Source of the DNA: Trichinella spiralis | Taxonomy: Eukaryota; Nematoda; Enoplea; Trichinellida; Trichinellidae | DNA length: 61,481 nucleotides | Assembly: GCA_000181795.3 (NCBI GenBank) | Contig: CM012954.1 | Coordinates: forward strand, 2,827,077 to 2,888,557 | Reading direction: 5' to 3' | Shown: positions 1 through 8,858 of the stretch, piece by piece | Position numbering within the stretch: position 1 is the first letter of the stretch | Layout: each line of letters starts with the position of its first letter | Program-made: the position numbers and the translations under genes | Notes under the pieces: model-generated | What the model was told of the DNA's origin: nothing | Databases searched by the model: none | Seen by the model: the letters and a program-made list of their open reading frames with translations, nothing else

Positions 1-450
1 GCCTCCGGCAAAATGTCGTAAATACCAAAATTTATCGAGATTTTCAAAAAAAATAGAGCAGGCTACGCCCCAGGCTACGCTTCAGGCAATTTGAAAAAAA
101 TATTTACCTTCAGGCTATGCTTCAGGCAAATTATATGCAAATATTTGCCCTCAGGCTATGCTTGGGGCTATGCCTCCGGCAAAATGTTCGTAAATTCCAA
201 AATTTATCGAGATTTTCAAAAAAAAATAGCCGCAGGCTACGCCCCAGGCTACGCTTCAGGCAATTTCAAAAAAATTTTTTACCTTCAGGCTATGCTTCAG
301 GCAAATTATATGCAAATATTTTCCCTCAGGCTATGCTTGGGGCTATGCCTCCGGCAAAATTTTCGTAAATTTGAGATTTTCAAAAAAAATAGCGCCAGGC
401 TACGCCCTTAGTCTCGCCTCAGGCCGATTCAGGATACGCCCCAGGTTAGG
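1..450. repeat. Satellite-like tandem repeat, ~171-175 bp unit, about 2.5 copies
   Basis: The string gcctccggcaaaat begins at 1, 172 and 347, which gives units of 171 and 175 bp with high identity between copies. Each unit is itself built of shorter variants of aggcta(c/t)gc separated by A/T-rich linkers such as ttcaaaaaaaat. The array is cut by the left edge of the window and decays after about 420. Open frames that run through it only translate the repeat and are not genes. Confidence 0.9.
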
Positions 451-473
451 TCGTCGAGCAGTTATATAGAGAC

Positions 474-738
474 CTCTCCTCTCCACCTATACTCACTCTC
501 CTCTCCACCTATACTCTCCTCTCCACCTATACTCTCCTCTCCACCTATACTCTCCTCTCCACCTATACTCACCTCTCCACCTATACTCACTCTCCACCTA
601 TACTCACTCTCCACCTATACTCACTCTCCACCTATACTCACTCTCCACCTATACTCACTCTCCACCTATACTCACTCTCCTCTCCACCTATACTCACTCT
701 CCTCTCCACCTATACTCACTCTCCTCTCCACCTATACT
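474..738. repeat. Minisatellite, ~17 bp unit (ctccacctatactcact)
   Basis: About fifteen head-to-tail copies of a unit reading ctccacctatactcact are present. Some copies carry an extra ctcctct insert, so spacing alternates between about 17 and 22 bp. The tract is almost pure pyrimidine plus A on the plus strand. It directly follows the longer satellite repeat. Confidence 0.9.
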
Positions 739-1484
739 TGTACTATTATTATATATTATTATTACCTGCTCCTCACTTTTACTTATACTAGTGTAGTCAT
801 TTCCCATTTCGAATCATTCAAAATGGAGTTGAAAGTTAAACCTACCTTTCTTTTAATACTTACCTTAGTGCTTTTCTAATCGTTTCGATGAAAATTATCT
901 GTAACAATAAAATTAACATTAAAGATACTTACCTGGACTTACAAACTAGACTATTGAATGCAAAAAATACCTGAAGATCACTTTAAGTTAACGGGTTTTC
1001 AAACAAAGCAACGTGTTCGAAACAATTTTTAGATTCAGTCCCAAACTGTTTCGATTACTTTTCACCAATTGCAAAACAATTCCTCTAAAATTTGTATAAT
1101 TCATAAAAAAAATACTTACCTGAAATTGAAATCTAAATAAACTGATGAAAATAAAAAGTACAAAGTGAAATATGAGAAATTAAAATAAAGCGAAAAGTAC
1201 AACAACCACATGAAACATAATCCATAGAAATAACAGTGCATTTACTTAAAACTTTACATTTTTAGTTACCTCTGTTCAGCTTCACCGGTAAATTTCTCTA
1301 AAATCTTAAAATTTACGTATTAAATAAATCACGTAAAGATGAAAAACTGTTTTCTAATTATGTATATAGTGTTTGTCTCCCTGTTATGAGCGTGCAAACA
1401 ATTCCATCACTGAAACAGTAATTAATGATTAGGAACTAAGCAATGGCATGCCAAACAAACATATTTGGAACAAAACAAAAATTA
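739..1484. other. No protein gene seen; several minus-strand splice-like sites
   Basis: AT-rich sequence without a supported coding region. On the minus strand it holds several strong 5' splice-site matches (ggtaagtat) near 860, 935 and 1115. At about 1115 the donor is directly preceded by a good acceptor (tttcaatttcag), so no exon lies between them. See the findings. Confidence 0.5.
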
Positions 1485-2055
1485 TCATGCACTGCTATGG
1501 GTCTTACATTCCTTGTTGCATAGCCAGTTTTTGTGATCATATCCATACAAATGATGCTGAACATTGTAACAATACAGTACTGCTTGCTTATTTCGATCAG
1601 CCTTGTCAGAACAGTAGTGGATGCCTTCTTTACTTATCTGAAATATGAAAAAATTGAAAACATGAATATGAAAAAGAAATTTAATATGAAATCTTAAAAT
1701 CATTACATTTACCATTTAATTTTCATAATACGCATTTGTAGCATTCATTTTTAAGTGACATGAATATTGAAGCTGACGTCATCTGAAAATAATAAAACAC
1801 CTATTTGTCTTTACCATATGATAAGAGTATCTGAAAATTTAGAACAACAATAATGATAAAAATTGAGACACCAATTAGTTTCCATTCAGCATATTTGTAA
1901 ATTCATGCAATTGCCATGCACAGAATATTTGCAACACATTATCAAATATGACTTACCTCTCAATCACCGATGATATTGAAGAAAGAAATTCTAGTTGAGC
2001 GCATGCATGCTGCCATGGCTAATGAGCAAATGACGGACAATGAAGCAAGAAGCAT
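1485..2055 (-). CDS. Tentative small secreted-type ORF, two exons, interrupted by an in-frame TGA
   Basis: Exon C (1957-2056) has acceptor cttttcag and donor GAG/gtaagt. Its first ATG (2055) opens a 31-codon frame MLLASLSVICSLAMAACM... that looks like a signal peptide and ends at TGA 1960-1962, two codons before the splice donor. Exon D starts at 1637 after acceptor catatttcag. In the same phase it continues for 50 codons with a Cys-rich sequence (HYC, LYCYN, NWLCNKEC) ending at 1485. Either translation stops in exon C and exon D is 3' UTR, or the TGA is a recoding site, a mutation or an assembly error. I do not recognise a family. The splice sites are seen directly; the gene itself is inference. 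Confidence 0.3.
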
Positions 2056-3137
2056 TCTGAAAAGTAGTACAATGTTAAGTAAATTATGCAAATGAAACGA
2101 CTTTGCCCCTGGTGAAACAACCTAATTTCCCGTTAGTATTAGTGAAATGGCATAATAATATTAATAATTCTATTCAATAACTATAATGTACGTAGTGTAC
2201 AGTATAAATCAATAGAAACTAAAAGAAGAAAGAAAAAGCAGGTACTCTAATAACCGCTCAGTAACTAACTGAATTTTAATAAAAATTTCGCTTGCATTGC
2301 ATTATGCAAACAAAAATTCTGCCGTTAGCAAAATAACCTGATTGTACTAATTTCCAATATTTGCATGCATACCATCCATAAATACAAATAATTTATTAAT
2401 TTATAACATTGTGAATTACTTTTCAATTAAAAAATAGATTTCAATTTGAAATAAATGTGATTTGTTTATACATTCTGTAACAATTTTGCTTCTTTATCTT
2501 ACTGGCTATCTGTACACACACGCACGCAGGGCATTTTTCCTTGGGATAAAAAAAATGTCTTAGATAAAAAATAAGATAAACTTTCGACACCTTCATAAGT
2601 TGAAAAAGAGTCGAAAGTATAATATTCAAATCATTCAAATAACTGTCTGCAAAAATGAAGAAAATGCTCATGAAAAATGGCAACTGCAACTTCGTTTCAG
2701 CTATAAATAATTCAACAGTATTTTCAATACTATTGTGAATTGTTAATACAACATTAAAATCAACAGTCAAAGAAATTCATTGAAATGTAAGAATAGGATA
2801 AAATTGAAAATAATAAATATAACGATGTGAAAAATTGGAATGGCTTTAATTTTAAAAAATGCTTATTTTTGTCAGAATGAAAATTAATAGAATTTAATAA
2901 ATTTATAAAATAGAAGAGCAGAATAATTTTGAAAGTAATGCAATCTGTAGAAATAGTTTTTTTATACATGCATGCTTATGAAAGCAGTACAAAAACACTG
3001 TGCGGAATTTTCAATCGCAAGTCAGGTGGCTTTGTCGCTAAGTTAATTAAAAATTAAGATATAATTGCACCTTATCAAAGTATCAAACGACAGAAATTTA
3101 TAATAAATGTAGTGAAAAATTTTGTCTTACCTTTCGC

Positions 3138-3509
3138 CTACAGTTTTCCAAATGCTTTCCGCGGCGTCGGCGTTTTCAATTCTTCTTCATATCTGAAAAA
3201 ATGTCAAATCGGACAGTCGACAATTTTAAAATTCTCTCCACAACTGCAACTGATTATCGCCATTTACACATAATAATTTTCACATATGCAAGTGAATCTG
3301 TTTCAAGTCATATTATCAATAAAAAAGGTGTAAGGAATGAAAATTGAATATTCTGAAATAATGAAATGGAGATGCAATTCGTAAAACTGGCAGATTGAGT
3401 GAAGCAAACAAGTGCGGAGGCAAAACTAAAAATGGCGTTTCAAGCAGTTTGCTGAATTGTATATCGCATAGACAGTGCAAGCGTAACGTTACTTGACCTA
3501 CACACACAT

Positions 3510-3544
<35 letters not shown>

Positions 3545-3933
3545 TATATATATGAAAATAACGATAAAAGCTGACGTAGTGAATAGAAATAATTTTAAAA
3601 TTAAAAAATTCACTTGCAGAACCTAAATAGCAAAGAATTTAAAAAAAATGACCTTCAAGTTCAAAGAATAAATTTATGGACTTAATATGAGAGAACAAAA
3701 GAGGACAAATATAAAAATTAAATATTATTAAATAAAAAAAACACAATTCAGCAGTTCAGTGAATGGAATAAATGAGGTGGAAAGCCATTTCACCATTTCA
3801 GTTAAGTAGTGATAAAGCGATTTTCAGACAAGAGATTAATTTGCATAACAAGCAGATAGTCAACTCGAGCTCGACGAAGTGTGCAATAAAACAATAGCGC
3901 CGCTCACCTGAAATTTCCACTTCTAGTGGTCAT
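3138..3933 (-). CDS. Tentative 26-codon spliced micro-ORF
   Basis: Exon A (3908-3999; acceptor ccaattacag, donor TTTCAG/gtgagc) and exon B (3131-3192; acceptor ttttttcag, donor GAAAG/gtaaga) join in phase. They encode MTTRSGNFR-YEEELKTPTPRKAFGKL, a 26-residue peptide, with TAG at 3138-3140. The ATG is at 3933. The transcript would continue into exon C (1957-2056), so this may be an upstream ORF of the next entry or a micropeptide. A weaker donor (CT/gtaggc) in exon B would remove the TAG and fuse this peptide in frame to the hydrophobic exon C sequence. No known family is recognised. Confidence 0.3.
3505..3553. repeat. (TATACA)n / (TA)n microsatellite
   Basis: Runs of atatacatatacatatacat followed by tatatata. 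Simple sequence with no other signal. Confidence 0.9.
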
Positions 3934-4009
3934 TTTTCGTTGAACAGTTTAAGTTTTATAATAAGAAAGCTTGCTCTACGATTTGGATACAGTGACTGGC
4001 TGTAATTGG

Positions 4010-4830
4010 AAATTTCTTCATTATTCTAAGATAAAAATGAACAATTAGTGAATAATACTATGAAGCATTTACTTTGCAAAATTCAAAGAAAGCAACTTTT
4101 CACATTGTGAAATTAAGAAAAAATTAATATTTGAAACAAGTTCATATTATGATAATTCCATTTTTAACAAGTGAACACGTAAATAAATGCACATACATGT
4201 AAATACATTCAATAACAGCGTACCATTTCGCTTAGGATTAAAAAAAATTCAAGAATTCAAAAAAATGAAAGGATTTTAAAAATGTTGGCGTGTGCATATT
4301 GGACGATCAGCTTGTCAAGCGACTGTTGAAGCAGCGTTCATACTTTCTGACTGGTCAATTCACGTTCAACAGCATTGAGCACGCGATCAGCGTATGCAAA
4401 TTAATAACCACAGTAGATTAAATGAGTCGAAGGATTGATTGTTGCTTTCATTTTGACAAATAAGTTTTTCTCCGTTGGGATGGCAATGAATAAGATGAAA
4501 ATGAAACAAAAATTTCAATTTCAAATTAATTTCTTCACGAAATTCACCAAAAACATAAAAACAACAATATATTACATTTTTTTTCTCATTAAATGTTACA
4601 ATTTAAAAATAAAATTAAAGAAAATTTTATTAACCTTTTTTCAAACTTTTGAAATAAAAATTTGGGTATGATAAATTTGAATGTAATTTTTTGGTTTCCC
4701 TCTGAAGTTGGTTGGGAAGGAAGTGAATGAGAGGAATGTGGAATTCTTTGATTATTTCTTTCTTTTTTGACACCTCCTTATTATCCAGTGGATTTGGGAC
4801 GAGAAGATGAGAAAGTTGTACGCTTTGGAG
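4010..4830. other. Intergenic, 3' flank of the transporter gene
   Basis: AT-rich sequence between the micro-ORF exons and the end of the transporter. One open frame at 4435-4671 (+) has the composition of random AT-rich sequence (K, I, F and N only) and no splice support. Nothing else is seen. Confidence 0.5.
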
Positions 4831-6333
4831 TCAAGCAGCAGGCGAGTCGTTGATCACGCTGATCGAGGAGATCTTCGACTGAGGCGGATGTTGGTCGTCA
4901 GGCGCAAAAAATGCAGTGATCTCTTCGATGCTTTTGCCTTTGGTCTCGGGTAGCAGCTTGTACAGCAGCGCCATGACCAACAGCTCGCTGATAAGAAATG
5001 GCAAATAGCTGCACGACAAGCCGACCGCTTCTTTGAACGGCAAATAGGCGAGCACGACGACCATTTGAAATGTGAAAAACAAGAACGAGACCACGGCCAC
5101 GGCCACCGAACGCACACTCTGCGGGAACAACTCGGACACGACGATCCAAATGATGCTGGAAGTGAGCGCGAATCCGACTTGGAACAAAAACAGACAAGGC
5201 ACGGTGGCCACGCGGGCCGGATAACTGTCCAACTGCAAGCCGACTTCGACGCAGACCATCAGGAACACCAGCGAGCCGGCGGTCACTGCCAGGCCGGACA
5301 GCAGGATCACTTTCCTGCCGACGCGTTCAATCAGCGCCGTGCTGATCACCGGCGTCAACACGCTGCACAATCCCAAGCCCACGCTGGCGTACTTGGCCGT
5401 GGCGGCCGACAAGCCGGCTGCCACGAACATGGTCTTGGAAAAAGCTAGCACCGCCGCGATGCCGCTGAACTGCACTCCGAACGCGATCAGCACGCTAATG
5501 AGCAACGGTCTGCTGTATTGGCGCTGGGTGAGCAGTTGCTTCAGCAAGGACGGCTGTCCGGAGCCCTGGCCGTTGGGCAGCTGGGAATCGACGACCACCT
5601 CCTTTTCGATTTGTCGAATCTGCAATTCAACGCTCATCTGCTTGCGGTAGTAGGAGAGCGATTTCCGGGCCGCCAGTTCGTCTTTGCGGGTGAGGAACAA
5701 AAACCTCGGCGACTCTTCACCGTACCAGACAATCATCACTTGCAACAGGCTGGTCACCAACGGCACGCCCATCGCCACCGGCCACAGCTGGTCCGAGCCG
5801 AACACTTCGGGCAAGGTGGCCACCAATGACAGGGTGCTTCCAATGCCGAGCATGATTTGCAATATCGACCCGCACATGCCACGGTATTGGACCGGCGCCA
5901 GCTCGCTGACGAACATCGACGCCAGACCCAACGAGCCGCCCAACGAGATGCCCAACAACAGTCGACCGACGATGAACAGTTCGAACGAGTTGGCAAATTT
6001 AGCAACCACCGTCAGCACAGAGCCCAGCGAACACAAACATCCTGTGGTGATCAAGCCGCCCCGACGCCCCAGTCGTTCGGCAATGGGCCTGGTCATCAAC
6101 GCCCCGACCACGGCGCCAATCTGCAACGCTGCGCTGGTCAACGACCACAGCACGGTCATTTCCGAATCAATCAACGAAACACCATAGTGAGCCGTGTAGG
6201 ATTCGTTGATCCAGTGCTGCAATTCGACGGCGACGTTGTTGATCACCGAGTTGCTGTAAAATTGAAATTGCGCCCCAAGACCGACCGCACAGACCGTGAT
6301 CAGCAAATTCAGCTTCACCTTTAGCATCGGCAT
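4831..6333 (-). CDS. GLUT/SLC2-type facilitative sugar transporter (MFS)
   Basis: Single-exon gene for a 500-aa, 12-helix major facilitator protein predicted to move a hexose or related solute across the plasma membrane; the substrate cannot be read from sequence. Family marks in order: RPIAERLGRR in the first cytoplasmic loop, GRLLLGISLGGS, SELAPVQYRG, EESPRFLF after helix 6 (PESPR-like), QFSGIAAVLAFS in helix 7 (the place of QLSGINA in GLUTs), ERVGRK, SELFPQSVRS and PETKGKSIEEI at the C-terminus. I use ATG 6333 (MPMLKVK). The frame is open to 6417, but a splice acceptor (cttaattgcag) at 6395-6398 shows that the mature 5' exon starts at 6394, leaving a 61-nt leader. The gene lacks introns and is much richer in G+C than its surroundings, unlike most neighbours. 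Large open frames on the opposite strand are shadows of its GC-rich third positions. Confidence 0.9.
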   Translation of the reverse strand: MPMLKVKLNLLITVCAVGLGAQFQFYSNSVINNVAVELQHWINESYTAHYGVSLIDSEMTVLWSLTSAALQIGAVVGALMTRPIAERLGRRGGLITTGCLCSLGSVLTVVAKFANSFELFIVGRLLLGISLGGSLGLASMFVSELAPVQYRGMCGSILQIMLGIGSTLSLVATLPEVFGSDQLWPVAMGVPLVTSLLQVMIVWYGEESPRFLFLTRKDELAARKSLSYYRKQMSVELQIRQIEKEVVVDSQLPNGQGSGQPSLLKQLLTQRQYSRPLLISVLIAFGVQFSGIAAVLAFSKTMFVAAGLSAATAKYASVGLGLCSVLTPVISTALIERVGRKVILLSGLAVTAGSLVFLMVCVEVGLQLDSYPARVATVPCLFLFQVGFALTSSIIWIVVSELFPQSVRSVAVAVVSFLFFTFQMVVVLAYLPFKEAVGLSCSYLPFLISELLVMALLYKLLPETKGKSIEEITAFFAPDDQHPPQSKISSISVINDSPAA

Positions 6334-6394
6334 TGTTTCGACAACCACTTTCAGTCCTTCTTTTTCCAAACTCGCACCTCCAAACGCAACTCGT

Positions 6395-8542
6395 CTGCAA
6401 TTAAGCACAAATATCAATTAACCAATGCACATTGCCAGAAAATAACTGCAAGCAAAAAAAGAAACCCCTCGAAGCTTATTCTATTTTAATTCTCTCCTTT
6501 TCCACCCTAGCTAATAAGAACAATGAATCCATTTCCAGTTGAAAAACAAAAATATTGTCACGTATTTCTGGAAAAATTGAAAATACTAAGCATGCTGGGA
6601 TGATTCTCAGAGGAAAGCTCAAGTTTCAATGCCTGTCACGATCGTAATTTAATCACGTTAAGTGGCAAAAAGATACGTCCGCATCTGAAGAAGAATAAGA
6701 TGATGATGATGATGATGATGACCATGATGCTGTGATTTTCACAAATCACGATCAATGAGGAACAATTGAAAATGCAAACGCTGAACTGAAATGATCACCA
6801 ACAGAAAAATCAGACATTTGCAAATTCATTTCAAGCTGCTCCACACCGCTTACTAGCAACAAATGTAAATGAATATTTCACAATGTGTAATCGTGCAAGC
6901 TCGGCAGTACATGCAAAAATTTAAACCAGGACAAGTTCTCAAAGGTGACATCTCATCAACACTTTATGCTACGAAATTTTCAACTTTGAAATAACTGTGA
7001 TAAATGAACAAATACATACATATATATATGCACGCATTTCCCGTTCATCAAATAATATGCAATTATAAATGATGCAGGAAGGGGTGACAAAAACGAAATT
7101 GCTATTTTACACTGAAATGAACAAAGATGAAACGGTCATTGCATAATCGTCGGTCAACAAAATCCATCTTTCCTTATAAGCAAAGATTCACATATTATGA
7201 AATGTTTCTTCCGCAAATCATGCAAACGTGTTTGACCAATTTCATCACGCTTCGCAGCTCATCATCGCAGCCGCATTCTACAAGCCTGAATGTGAGCAAA
7301 CTATTTTCAATTTAAATATTTTCAGAAAAATGCCCATTTCCACGCAACTGCAGCAACGACAACCAGATGAATCGATTTGCAATCAGTCAATTGCACGAGG
7401 AAAGTTTGTCCATTTGAAGTACTGAAAAACATTTGGAATATTCAAATTTCAACATTTCTTACAATGTTCAACTGAATGCAATATAAGAGGTGGACATTTT
7501 CAAGCATTCGCAATTCAATCAGTGGCGATCAGTTAGTTGTAAATAAACAAGTGTCATTGTGTAAAAAAAATTTGTTCACACGATTTGATTAGCAAACCAG
7601 TCGACAGAAGTTCCAAATTTGAAATTAATTGAATTGCACCGAACAGGGGTGGAAAATTTGGAAAACACTGCCGAATTAATAATTACCAAATTATGCTTGA
7701 AGAAATGCAGTCGGTCAACTTGTCCAAAAGTGAAAACTTTCAACTTTCAACCCTGCAGTGAACATTTGACAAATTGCTAATTTAAACTCGCTTGCAAATC
7801 AAAAATATTCAGTCAACCGTGAAACAAGCAAGCAGACAACAGACAACAACGTGAACAAATTTACAAATTTTGCACAACAATAAGCAAATTCAAAGAAAAC
7901 ACTTCTTCCACATCACATCAAATTTAAACAGATTTTTGCTTTCATTTGCTGATCTGTTTGAAATTTTGAACGAGAAAAATAGCACATTGTTACATGCAAA
8001 TTTTCCATTCATCTTTTTCTCACCTACAAATGACAAATGCAATAATTCCAACTGTACGTTATTATAATGTGTCATGTTGAAATAATAATAAAAAATTTTC
8101 TTCTTGCACCACATGACAAGTGAATCAAAGAATTTATAAAATTGGAACAGAACATGTTATTATATGACTGCAACAAAATTAGTGTCAAAAATCAGTTCTC
8201 AGTTTTACTGTATGCACACATTATTGATTTTCGGCTGCCATGGAGGATGGAATTTTAAAAAATATCAAATTTAAAGCATACGTGAGAATGAAATTTGCAT
8301 AATAGACGCTGCTTCAACAGTGTTCGTTCATGCTGAACGCAGTATTAATTGTGCTAGCCGTTCGATGATTGTCAAATTTGAAAATTCAAATTCAACCGAA
8401 AAATATATATATAAGTTGAGCAAAAAGCAAAATATCAACAATGACAACTGACAGCTTTTTGAAGAATGAAGCTCCTCCATTTCACAAAGCATAAGAAAAG
8501 TGAATCCACGTCTTATAGACTTTCAAACTTTCAATATCGTTG
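6395..8542. other. AT-rich intergenic region
   Basis: Upstream region of the transporter. A (gat)n tract lies at about 6700-6722. An acceptor-like site (aaatattttcag) at about 7330 (+) is followed by a 31-codon ATG frame, but the only matching upstream donor would leave an intron of about 34 nt, so I do not call a gene. Other frames here are AT-driven. Confidence 0.5.
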
Positions 8543-8858
8543 CTAGATGTTGCGAAAAAATGCTAATTTTCTACATGCTGCAAAGTAAGAAATATGAAAT
8601 ATGAAGAGAAAAAAATTCTTTTCTTTTGAGATTACCTCCTCCATCAGCGACGTTATTACATTGTGAAAGTTGTTTGAATATCAATAAAATGTATAATTTT
8701 TCATTTTTTTTGTAATGAAGCCGCTTATTCGAATTGAAGATTTTCAATGCGGCCAGTAAGATGCCACAAAAAAGCAACACGCTAAACGAGAGATAAAGCC
8801 ATTCTTGTGGATAGAAATATTGCGTAAGCATTGAGTAAAAAATCAATTTTCCCAACAT
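8543..8858 (-). CDS. Tentative two-exon gene for an 85-aa single-pass membrane protein
   Basis: Exon 1 (8636-8858) starts at ATG 8858 and ends at GGAGGAG/gtaatc. A 58-nt intron ends in tttcttactttgcag. Exon 2 (8543-8577) closes the frame with TAG. The predicted protein has a short N-terminus (MLGKLIFYSMLTQYF), one hydrophobic helix at about residues 20-38 (LYLSFSVLLFCGILLAAL) and a basic tail. Intron size and splice sites match those of the solid genes in this window, and the frame is kept across the junction, which is the main evidence. No family is recognised and there is no coding-composition signal beyond the helix, so it could be chance. Confidence 0.35.

Noticed and set aside
91-411. 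Open frames with repeated LRLCLGLCLRQ-type sequence
   Set aside because: They are translations of the tandem repeat; all frames of the array are open for the same reason.
4854-6324. Several long open frames on both strands overlapping the sugar transporter
   Set aside because: Shadows of a GC-rich coding region; low-complexity Arg/His-rich translations with no domain.
7127-7425. Two overlapping plus-strand frames with a possible intron between 7289 and 7325
   Set aside because: The intron would be about 34 nt, below the sizes of all supported introns here, and the joined frame ends quickly.
4322-8324. Inverted 16-nt match (acgctgcttcaacagt) flanking the transporter region
   Set aside because: About one such match is expected by chance in a window of this size; no longer similarity surrounds it.
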